From NCBI GenBank assembly GCA_038323835.1, contig JBBQHI010000001.1, positions 1 to 64,000 of the forward strand: a stretch of 64,000 nucleotides of DNA, in the 5' to 3' direction. Shown piece after piece: positions 16,942 to 24,156 of this stretch; position 1 is the first letter of the stretch; each line of letters opens with the position of its first letter. This stretch comes from JACVRW01 sp038323835 (lineage in GTDB: Bacteria; Actinomycetota; Thermoleophilia; Solirubrobacterales; Thermoleophilaceae). The notes beneath the pieces were generated by a model. The model was not told the DNA's origin, did not search any database, and saw only the letters and a list, made by a program, of their open reading frames with translations. A program made the translations under genes and the position numbers.

Positions 16942-17235
16942 ATGCCCGTCTACGTGATCGAGCGGAACTTCGTCGAGCAGCTCGACCTGACGCACGAGGA
17001 CGTCGAGCTGATCGACGAGATCAACGCCGACGAGGGCGTGCGCTGGCTCTTTTCGTTCCTGAGCGCGGACCGGCGACGCACTTATTGCCTGTACGAGGCG
17101 CCGTCAGCGGACGCGATCGTGGCCGCCGCGAAGCGGGCGAATGTGCCCGCTGATGTGGTGGTGGAGGTTGGGGCGGCTGCGCCGGAGTTGTCGGGGCGGT
17201 TGAGGGACTGGGCCGCGGGCGTGCCGTCGGGCTGA
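16942..17235 (+). CDS. DUF4242 (SCO4226-like) small protein
   Basis: 97 residues starting MPVYVIERNF at the ATG. The fold pattern (strand, helix with EDVELIDEIN, WLFSFLSADRRRTYCLYEAPS, then NVPADVVVEV) fits DUF4242. One member from Streptomyces coelicolor (SCO4226) has been described as nickel-binding; the metal ligands are not confirmed here. It lies just after the LuxR regulator on the same strand and may be co-transcribed with it. Confidence 0.75.
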   Translation: MPVYVIERNFVEQLDLTHEDVELIDEINADEGVRWLFSFLSADRRRTYCLYEAPSADAIVAAAKRANVPADVVVEVGAAAPELSGRLRDWAAGVPSG

Positions 17236-17313
17236 ATCCGCGCCTGGTTAGGCCGACTCTCGGCAAATCGCGGCTCCGGCGAGATGGCTGTTGTGTGCGA
17301 AGCCACGCAGCGC

Positions 17314-17658
17314 TCAGCCCCAGAAGATGCCGGTTGGGTCGCTGTCGATCTCCCTGACCAGCGGAACGATGTCCTCAGTGGGCCCCACCAGGTCGTAGGC
17401 GTGCCAGCGATCGTCGGAACGGCGACAGTAGAGCGTCCAGGTCCCGGCGGCGGAGTCGTGCCGGAGCTGGGCCACATGTTGCTCGCTCCAGTCGCGACCG
17501 AACCTCGAGTTCCACGGCGGGCGTAGCTCACTGATCGTGATGCTGTTGCCTCTGCGGGAGCACTCGAGCCGGATCTGCTCCCGAAGGGAGTCGGGCACCC
17601 TCCGGTTGCAGAATGCTCCGACGACGGTGAGCGCGGTCTCAGGTGCGAGCGCGGGCAT
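17314..17658 (-). CDS. DUF3024 protein
   Basis: 114 residues matching the DUF3024 pattern: RVPDSLREQIRLECSRRGNS, ELRPPWN, QLRHDSAAGTWTLYCRRSD, WHAYD, and the diagnostic ending EIDSDPTGIFWG. Function is unknown; members are small cytoplasmic proteins common in actinobacteria. It lies 24 bases from the end of the HNH nuclease gene on the same strand, so co-transcription is possible. Confidence 0.85.
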   Translation of the reverse strand: MPALAPETALTVVGAFCNRRVPDSLREQIRLECSRRGNSITISELRPPWNSRFGRDWSEQHVAQLRHDSAAGTWTLYCRRSDDRWHAYDLVGPTEDIVPLVREIDSDPTGIFWG

Positions 17659-17681
17659 GCCCCCAAGCTACCGGGACGCCA

Positions 17682-18593
17682 CTATGCCGCGTCGTCCTCG
17701 CGGAAGCGTTCGAAGCGCACCGCGAGCCGCTCCGGGTCGGGGCGATCGTGCGTCGCCGACGGCAGAGTGATGGCACGGCCGTGAAAGAACTGGATGCCCT
17801 CGCGGAGCATCGGCCCGTCCCGCTCGTCTCGCAGGGCTCGGGAGATGTGAACCACGCCGTCCGGGTCCACGCCGAGTAGGTTCCGATCGTAGGCCAGGTG
17901 GTGGATCGCGCAGAGCGCCAGGCCGTTCGTGACCTCCTCCACGCCCTCGCTCGCGAACTGCACGATGTGCGCGGCCTGGACCAGCTCGATCCGCTTTAGC
18001 GCACAGATCGTGCAGCGCCGGCGGTAGGCCCGCATGACGTCTCGCCGGAAGCGGTGCTGTGCGAGGCGCACCTTGACCTCACGCAGCGCGACGGCCCGCA
18101 CCGGCTTGGGCGAGACGAGCCCCTCGCCCGCGAGGTCGGCGACCGGGAGCCCAGGCTCGAGCAGCACCGCGCGTGCCGCGGGATCGCGATCGGTGACAAA
18201 GACCGGCTGGATGACTGCATACTGTCCTGCCTCGATTCCCTTGAAGTAGATCAACGGCGTCTGGAGCTCGAACGCGGCGTCGAGCGCCCGGTTGTCCGCC
18301 TGGGTGAGGGCTCCGGCACGGTAGGCGTAGATGATGGCGCCGGACTCCTCGTCTATGGCGTCGTCGTAGGGAGAGTTCGGCGAGGCGACGAGCGAGAGGG
18401 CCGCTGGCCCCTGTTGCTGGCGGGCTCGGTGGATCCCCTTCTGAAAGGAGCCGAGGCTGATCCGCTCGCCTGCGAAGTCGAAGCCCTGTCGGAGGACGGC
18501 GAGCGGAACCAGGTCGTCGTAGAGCTGCTGGAGCCTCCGGACGTGCTCGTTAGCGACTACCCGCAGCGCGTGGTCGGGGTCCGGGCCGGGCAT
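17682..18593 (-). CDS. HNH endonuclease with SRA/PUA-like N-terminal domain
   Basis: 303 residues. Residues about 40-140 (ISLGSFQKGIHRARQQ, SPNSPYDDAIDEESGAIIYA, LIYFKG, VIQPVFVTDRD) resemble the PUA/SRA-like base-flipping domains of type IV, modification-dependent restriction enzymes such as the ScoMcrA class. The C-terminal HNH module has Cys194-x2-Cys197, then QAAHI with His209, and NGLALCAIHHLAYD with Asn223 and His231/232. Together they suggest a nuclease that cuts DNA carrying modified bases or phosphorothioate. It opens the accessory region. The target modification cannot be read from sequence. Confidence 0.8.
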   Translation of the reverse strand: MPGPDPDHALRVVANEHVRRLQQLYDDLVPLAVLRQGFDFAGERISLGSFQKGIHRARQQQGPAALSLVASPNSPYDDAIDEESGAIIYAYRAGALTQADNRALDAAFELQTPLIYFKGIEAGQYAVIQPVFVTDRDPAARAVLLEPGLPVADLAGEGLVSPKPVRAVALREVKVRLAQHRFRRDVMRAYRRRCTICALKRIELVQAAHIVQFASEGVEEVTNGLALCAIHHLAYDRNLLGVDPDGVVHISRALRDERDGPMLREGIQFFHGRAITLPSATHDRPDPERLAVRFERFREDDAA

Positions 18594-18657
18594 TCTCGGC
18601 GATCATGGACCGGCGGCGGCTCGGAATCAAGGCGACTGAGCATCGAACCGCTTGCCT

Positions 18658-19159
18658 CTACTTCTCACCGTGAGCCTCCGCGAGAGCTTCGAGATCGCGG
18701 TGGTCGAGCGGTCGATCCGCCGCGCGCTTCATTGCACGCAACCTCTCAAGAGAGCAGACGCGGATGCGGTTGCTCCGCCACTCGATCTCGACGGAGTCTT
18801 CGTGAAGCGCCGCATAGCTGGGGATCACTTCGCTTTCCTGGAGGATGTCGAGCTGACTGGGAGGTGGACAGCTGAAAGCTGCCGCCGGCCCCGAGCCCCT
18901 GCGGATCGGTCGGCTGGTTCGGCAAGACCTCGGTGTCGACTCCGATCTGTCTCGCGTCGATCCGCCGAAGCACGACGGCGAGACGCTCGAGGTTGTCCGC
19001 CGAGGGGTCGGGGACGACGTCCATGTCCCGCGTCGCCCGGACCACACCGTGCACACCCACCGCGAGCCCGCCGATCAATACGAACCGCACCCCGCCCTGC
19101 ACCAGCGCCTCCATCAGCGCGTCCGGCTCGAAACGGTCGGGCGGAAGGACCTCCGTCAT
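18658..19159 (-). pseudogene. Frameshifted nucleotidyltransferase (AbiEii/DUF6036-like)
   Basis: Two frames together give one protein. The N-terminal part (from the ATG at 19159) carries the nucleotidyltransferase signature GGLAVGVHGVVRATRDMDVV and runs to GGSFQLSTSQ. The rest (LDILQESEVIPSYAALHEDS through ERLRAMKRAADRPLDHRDLE) is in the next frame, ending at 18658. One extra base near 18856 explains the break. Intact relatives are about 160-170 residues and resemble toxin-type nucleotidyltransferases of toxin-antitoxin or abortive-infection pairs. It starts inside the stop of a 62-residue gene (ATGA overlap). A sequencing error cannot be excluded. Confidence 0.75.
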
Positions 19160-19344
19160 TCGTGGGCGCGAGCGACGCCGGTCCGCAGCGCGGTCGCGAA
19201 AGCGCTCAAGCGCATCGCCTCCTCGAGCAACTCGCCGCCGGGCCGGCGGGCGTCTCGGCGCAGTTGCTCACGGCGGAGTCGCTCGTTGCGAGCGAAGAAC
19301 TCCCGCTGGGAGGCTTCCCTTGAACTGTCGCGCCGAGTTGCCAC
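19156..19344 (-). CDS. Small basic protein coupled to nucleotidyltransferase (possible antitoxin)
   Basis: 62 residues, highly charged and helical (SQREFFARNERLRREQLRRD, then LLEEAMRLSAFATALR). Its stop overlaps the nucleotidyltransferase start (ATGA), a layout typical of antitoxin-toxin pairs. No DNA-binding fold can be assigned. GTG start. I infer a partner role from position only. Confidence 0.6.
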   Translation of the reverse strand: MATRRDSSREASQREFFARNERLRREQLRRDARRPGGELLEEAMRLSAFATALRTGVARAHE

Positions 19345-19440
19345 TCCCAGAGGATAAGAGCTCGACGGGGCGGTTGGACGTCAACGACTCCCACGACGGT
19401 CCGCAGCTTCTCGACGGCCTGCGTGCTCTCACGGCCGCCC

Positions 19441-20031
19441 TCAGGCGGCCGGCGGCGACGCCACGAGCTCCTCGAGTGAGGCGAGCGTCCGCCGAAGCTC
19501 GTCCACCATCCAGCTCTCGCTCCTCCGCGCGAAGACATCGAGAAGCGCTCCGTAGTACCAGAGGTGCTCCTGCGGATCCTTCACGCTGAACCGCTGCCAG
19601 AAAGGGGGTCCGTCCGTGCGGAGGTCCCGCAGCATGGCTCGGGTGTTGTCCAGCTTGTCCGCGAGCGAAACGAGGATTGTGTCCTGCGATGCCTCTTCGA
19701 GGTGCGCGATGTAACGCTCCTTGCGCTCGCGCCATGGCGGCTTAGGAGTCTCGAACGTGTCGCTGCATTCCTTAACGATCGCCGCCACCGCTGCGCAGAA
19801 CCGCTCCTCGATCTCGGCCAGCCGCGACTCGCCGCCTTGATCCTCCGCGGCGTCGTGAAGCAGAGCGGCGATCGCCTGCGTCTCGCTCCCGCTCGCTTCG
19901 ATGACCAAGCCCGTGACCGAGAGCAGATGGCCTATGTAGGGGATGTCGCCCCCCTTACGCCTCTGGCTGGCGTGGGTCTCAGTCGCGTAGGCGAGCGCTT
20001 TCGCGAATCTTGGGGTCAGGGGGTCAATCAT
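19441..20031 (-). CDS. HD-domain phosphohydrolase, RelA/SpoT hydrolase-like
   Basis: 196 residues. The metal-binding HD pattern is present: His20 (ATETHASQRRKG), His35 (YIGHLLSV), His59-Asp60 (ALLHDAAED) and a late Asp in LADKLDNTRAM. This is the arrangement of the ppGpp hydrolase (HD_4) domain, without the synthetase domain, so it is a small alarmone hydrolase-like enzyme. Some such proteins act in phage-defence or toxin-antitoxin contexts; the neighbours here allow that but do not prove it. Confidence 0.85.
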   Translation of the reverse strand: MIDPLTPRFAKALAYATETHASQRRKGGDIPYIGHLLSVTGLVIEASGSETQAIAALLHDAAEDQGGESRLAEIEERFCAAVAAIVKECSDTFETPKPPWRERKERYIAHLEEASQDTILVSLADKLDNTRAMLRDLRTDGPPFWQRFSVKDPQEHLWYYGALLDVFARRSESWMVDELRRTLASLEELVASPPAA

Positions 20032-20417
20032 CGGTCAATGACGCATTGAGCGCGTCGATCGTCGCGGGGGCGGACAGCAGCGGAGAAGAGTAATGACTTG
20101 TACGCGGCTGCCTGTGTCGGCTTGACATGGTCTGTCGACACGTAGCGGGCGGCGTTGCTGGCCAGCCGGACGTCCTCGCTCTCGGGCACGCTCACAGGCT
20201 GAGTGCTGTTCACTCCGGATGCCATCCCCCAATCAAGCCACCGATGTGACTGTCGACCAGATGGCGATAGGAAGTTCACGTTCTCTGTCTCCAAGGGGCT
20301 AGCGCGCCACCACAGGATCGGGCGACGGGCGCGATCTCCATCAGGAACTCACGTTGTCTCCTGACTGGTCGATGATGGACGAGTGGTCGCGATGACCAGT
20401 CAGTGGGAAGCGCAATC
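20032..20417. other. 386-base region upstream of the defence-like series
   Basis: It holds a perfect 10-base inverted repeat near its right end (20361-20403) and GGGAAG before the GTG at 20418. A minus-strand frame covers 20028-20294 (88 codons), but I recognise no protein in it. No repeats or tRNA are visible that would mark an integration site. Confidence 0.45.
20361..20403. promoter_or_regulatory. Inverted repeat upstream of nuclease-helicase gene
   Basis: CTGACTGGTC (20361-20370) and GACCAGTCAG (20394-20403) form a perfect 10-base inverted repeat. The arms start 33 bases apart, about three helical turns. It ends 14 bases before the preferred GTG start, where an autorepressor or a 5' hairpin would act. 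Confidence 0.5.
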
Positions 20418-23400
20418 GTGCAGCTGATTGACGGCGAGCGCGTGCTCTCCGCATCCGACCTCATCAACTTTCTCGACTGCGAGCATCTAACGTGGCTCGA
20501 TCTCGAGCACGCGGGTGGACGCTTCGACGCCGCTCCGAAGCGGCCGGACACCGCAGACCTCCTGGGGCGCAAGGGGGAGGAGCACGAACGCCGGTACCTG
20601 GAGGGCCTCCGAGCCCAGCATGGGGATGCGCTCGTCGAAGTCGAGGTTGGGCCCGGCCATCGCGGGCTGGAGGAGGCGGCCGCCCGAACGCGAGCGGCCA
20701 TGGAAGGCGGCGCCCCCGCGGTCTTCCAAGCCGCGTTCCTCCACAACGGCTGGCGCGGGCACCCCGATTTTCTCGAGCGTGTCGAACTCGCCGCGGGCGG
20801 CTTCGGCTACGAGGTCGTCGACACGAAGCTTGCACGGTCCCTCAAGCCCTACTTCGTCGTCCAGCTCTGCCTGTACTCGGAGCTACTCCGAGAAGTCCAG
20901 GGAGAGGCACCCGAGCGGATGCATGTCGTGCTCGGCACGGGCGAGCGCGCCAGCTTGCTGATCACGGATTTTGCCGCCTATTACCGCCGCATGCGCCAAC
21001 ACTTCGTGTCCGAGCTCGGGAACGGGATCGCGAGCTCCTACCCGTTGCCTGTCCCCCACTGCGGGCTCTGCCGGTGGTCCGACCACTGCGACGATCGACG
21101 GCGCCGGGACGATCACCTGAGTCTGGTAGCCCGCATGAGTCGTTCCCAGACGATGAAGCTCGAGAGGGCGGGGGTGTCCACCGTCGCAGCGTTGGCACAC
21201 CTCAGCGCCGACGATCGCCCGGCCGGCATCGGCCAGGATAGCTTTGACCGGCTGAGGCAGCAGGCTCGACTACAGGTCGCCGAGCGCGCCAGCCACGAAC
21301 CGAGCTATGAGCTTCTCGAGCCGCAGCTGGATCCCGAGAAGGCTAGGCGGGGATTCGCTCTTCTCCCACAGCCGTCCGAGGGCGACCTCTTCTTCGACAT
21401 CGAGGGCGACCCCTTCTACGAGGATGGCCTCGAGTACCTCTGGGGCGTGAGTTACACCGAGGACGGTGAGGAGCGCTTCCGAGCTTTCTGGGGTCGCGAC
21501 CGAGGCGAGGAGAAGCGCGCGTTTCAAGGCTTCATCGACTTCGTGACGGAACGTCGCGTCCAGTACCCGGACATGCACGTCTATCACTACGCTCCCTACG
21601 AGCCGACCGCGCTCAAGCGGCTGATGGGCCTGCACGCGACGCGCGAGGACGAGGTCGACCTGCTGTTGCGCCAGAACGTTCTCGTCGATCTCTACCGAGT
21701 GGTCGAGCAGGCGCTTCGGATCTCTCAGGAGAGCTACTCGATCAAGAAGGTCGAGGAGTTCTACATGGACAGTCGCGAAGCCTCCGTGACGGACGGAGAA
21801 GACTCGATCATCAAGTTCGAGGAGTGGCTCGACTCGGGGGATCAGGCGCTGCTCGACTGGATCGAGGACTACAACCGCGAGGACTGCCACTCGACGCTCC
21901 TGCTGCGCGCCTGGTTGCTCGAGCGCCGCGCCGAATGCGAGCGTCAGTACGACGTAGAGATCTCGTGGCGGCCGGCAGGCGAGGGTAAGCCCACGGACTC
22001 ACAACTTGAGGCGAGCGCGGACGTCGTCGCGCTGCACGATGCGCTTGTGGCCGCCGTGCCAGATGACCCGGCGGAGCGCGATCGCGACCAGCGAGCCCGC
22101 TGGCTGCTCGCTCAGCTCATCGACTACCACCGTCGTGAGCACAAGCCCTATTGGTGGGCCTTCTTCTCACGCTTCGACAAGTCGGAGGACGAACTCAGGG
22201 CAGAGGACTCGGAGGCGCTTGCCGGCCTACATCCAACGGGCAACGTCGTCGAACTCCCAGCCCCCGCGAGATCGCTCATCCACACACTCGAGTTCGAGGT
22301 TCAGGACCACAAGATCGAGCCGGGTACGTTCACCGACCCGCTCACAGCTCCCGTGGACCCTGCCGGTGAGATCAACCACTTCGCCGCCACCAAGTTCAAG
22401 GTCGAGCGGGTGCGAGACGAGGAGGGCCTGGTTGAGATCCGTCGTGACTGGAAGCGTCGCGACGACCCGCTCCCCCAAGCGCTGATCCCGTCGACCTTCT
22501 ACGACACCGAGCTTCAGCAATCCGCGCTGCTCGAGCTGGGCGACGCCGTGCTAGCCGAGGGTCTCCATGGCGACGGCGCGTACGGTGCGGCGAGAGCGAT
22601 CCTGCGCCGCGATCTGCCCGATACGACCTCCGTCGAGGCCGGAGGACCATTGCAGGTGGGGGAGGCGGATCTCGATCGGATCACTCGGGTCGCCGCCGGT
22701 CTGCGTGACAGCTACCTATTCATCCAGGGACCGCCCGGCTCGGGAAAGACCTACACGGGAGCCCAGCTGATTCTCAGCCTGCTCGACCAGGGTAAGCGGG
22801 TCGGCGTGACGGCCAACAGCCACAGGGCGATCATCAACATGCTCCACGAGGTGGAGAAGCACGCCGGTCCGCGCAGAGTGGCCTTCCGAGGCCTCCAGAA
22901 GAACTCCGGCCCAGACTCGTGCTTCGAGTCACGACTCGGGGCGCCAATCGTCGACAGCAGCAAAAGCAGCTCGGCGTTTCCGACCCCTGCCGGCGTCGAT
23001 CTGATGGCCGGCACGGCGTGGCTCTGGTGCCGAAAGGACATGCGTGGGTCCGTGGACTATCTGGTGGTCGACGAGGCCGGGCAGATCTCGCTCGCGGACG
23101 CGCTCGGTCTAGCCACGGCGGCGCGGAATGTGATCCTGCTCGGGGATCCCTTGCAGCTCGCTCAGGTCTCGCAGGGCACGCACCCCCCGGGGTCGGGTGG
23201 CTCAGTCCTCGAGCACCTGTTGGCGGACGCGGGAACCATCCCCCCGGAGCGAGGCGTTTTTCTCGACCGCACCCGTCGCATGCACCCGAACCTCTGCGAG
23301 TTCGTGTCCCAAGCCGTGTATCAGGGACGGTTATCGGCGATCGACGAGTGCAGCCGCCAGCGGATCGACTGCGACGGTCCTCTCACTGGGACTGGGGTGC

Positions 23401-23882
23401 GAGCGATCCTGCTCGACCACACCGGGAACACGCGTCAGTCGACCGAGGAGGCAGAGCGGATCGCGGAGGAGATCAGGCGAATGGTCGGTGGGCGGTTCAC
23501 CGACCGTGACGAGGCGACGCGTGATCTCACGCCGAGCGACTTCATGGTTGTCACGCCGTACAACGCTCAGGTGCGCTGTCTGCGTCAGAAGCTGGACCGG
23601 GCTGATCTGGCGGGAGTCGCGGTCGGCACCGTCGACAAGTTTCAGGGCCAGGAGGCGCCTGTCGTCTTCTTTTCGATGGCCACGTCGTCCGGCGAGGACA
23701 TCCCACGGAATGTCGAGTTCCTGTACTCACGCAATCGGCTCAACGTCGCTGTATCGCGTGCTCAGTGTTTGGCGGTGCTGGCCTGTAGCCCGAGCCTCCT
23801 CACGATTCGGTGTCGGACGGTTGAGCAGATGCGCCTTGTAAACGCTCTATGTCTGTTCGTGGAGATGGCCGGCGAACAATGA
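20418..23882 (+). CDS. RecB/Cas4-like nuclease fused to SF1 helicase (TM0106 family)
   Basis: 1154 residues from the GTG at 20418 (GGGAAG 7 bases upstream; MQLIDGERVLSASDLINFL matches the family start). A GTG at 20403 would add five residues. Domain 1 is a PD-(D/E)xK nuclease with HPDF and YEVVDTKLA, plus a Cas4-like iron-sulfur cysteine set: Cys21 and Cys215-x2-Cys218-x5-Cys224. Domain 2 (about 325-500) is an RNase H-like/YprB module with FFDIEGDPF. Domain 3 (about 740-1150) is an AAA_11/AAA_12 helicase with Walker A QGPPGSGKT near 770, VVDEAGQ, and a C-terminal VGTVDKFQGQE. It is a DNA-end processing machine. Its stop overlaps the next small ORF. Base composition is closer to the host than the genes that follow. 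Confidence 0.9.
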   Translation: MQLIDGERVLSASDLINFLDCEHLTWLDLEHAGGRFDAAPKRPDTADLLGRKGEEHERRYLEGLRAQHGDALVEVEVGPGHRGLEEAAARTRAAMEGGAPAVFQAAFLHNGWRGHPDFLERVELAAGGFGYEVVDTKLARSLKPYFVVQLCLYSELLREVQGEAPERMHVVLGTGERASLLITDFAAYYRRMRQHFVSELGNGIASSYPLPVPHCGLCRWSDHCDDRRRRDDHLSLVARMSRSQTMKLERAGVSTVAALAHLSADDRPAGIGQDSFDRLRQQARLQVAERASHEPSYELLEPQLDPEKARRGFALLPQPSEGDLFFDIEGDPFYEDGLEYLWGVSYTEDGEERFRAFWGRDRGEEKRAFQGFIDFVTERRVQYPDMHVYHYAPYEPTALKRLMGLHATREDEVDLLLRQNVLVDLYRVVEQALRISQESYSIKKVEEFYMDSREASVTDGEDSIIKFEEWLDSGDQALLDWIEDYNREDCHSTLLLRAWLLERRAECERQYDVEISWRPAGEGKPTDSQLEASADVVALHDALVAAVPDDPAERDRDQRARWLLAQLIDYHRREHKPYWWAFFSRFDKSEDELRAEDSEALAGLHPTGNVVELPAPARSLIHTLEFEVQDHKIEPGTFTDPLTAPVDPAGEINHFAATKFKVERVRDEEGLVEIRRDWKRRDDPLPQALIPSTFYDTELQQSALLELGDAVLAEGLHGDGAYGAARAILRRDLPDTTSVEAGGPLQVGEADLDRITRVAAGLRDSYLFIQGPPGSGKTYTGAQLILSLLDQGKRVGVTANSHRAIINMLHEVEKHAGPRRVAFRGLQKNSGPDSCFESRLGAPIVDSSKSSSAFPTPAGVDLMAGTAWLWCRKDMRGSVDYLVVDEAGQISLADALGLATAARNVILLGDPLQLAQVSQGTHPPGSGGSVLEHLLADAGTIPPERGVFLDRTRRMHPNLCEFVSQAVYQGRLSAIDECSRQRIDCDGPLTGTGVRAILLDHTGNTRQSTEEAERIAEEIRRMVGGRFTDRDEATRDLTPSDFMVVTPYNAQVRCLRQKLDRADLAGVAVGTVDKFQGQEAPVVFFSMATSSGEDIPRNVEFLYSRNRLNVAVSRAQCLAVLACSPSLLTIRCRTVEQMRLVNALCLFVEMAGEQ

Positions 23883-24151
23883 TGAGTCGCTCGGGGCTTC
23901 CGCTGAAAGGCCGGCTCTGGGACCTCTTGGCCGGCGCCTCCGACACATCAGGCCATCTCCCGTTCGAGCTGACGATCATCATTCGAGTGCGTATCGCAGG
24001 AATCACGCAGAACTTCCTCTCGCTGTCCGATTTCGCGGGCACTGCGGATGCCCTCACGGCACAGGCGAGGTCATACGGCAACGTTTCAAGCCGCTCGAAC
24101 AGGGGGATTTACCTGTCCTCTTCGCGAACGCTAAGAAGTACCCTGGCGTAA
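23879..24151 (+). CDS. Small coupled ORF of unknown function
   Basis: 90 codons starting at an ATG that overlaps the helicase stop (ATGATGA) and ending 5 bases before the next gene. Third codon positions are mostly G or C over the first half, which fits coding DNA. The centre has a hydrophobic strand-like segment (FELTIIIRVRIAGITQNFLS). I recognise no family. It could be an operon component or a remnant. Confidence 0.45.
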   Translation: MMSRSGLPLKGRLWDLLAGASDTSGHLPFELTIIIRVRIAGITQNFLSLSDFAGTADALTAQARSYGNVSSRSNRGIYLSSSRTLRSTLA

Positions 24152-24156
24152 CGCCG

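Noticed and set aside
20028..20294. An 88-codon minus-strand frame upstream of the nuclease-helicase
   Set aside because: No recognisable family and no ribosome site. It may be a decayed fragment, but there is not enough evidence to call it.
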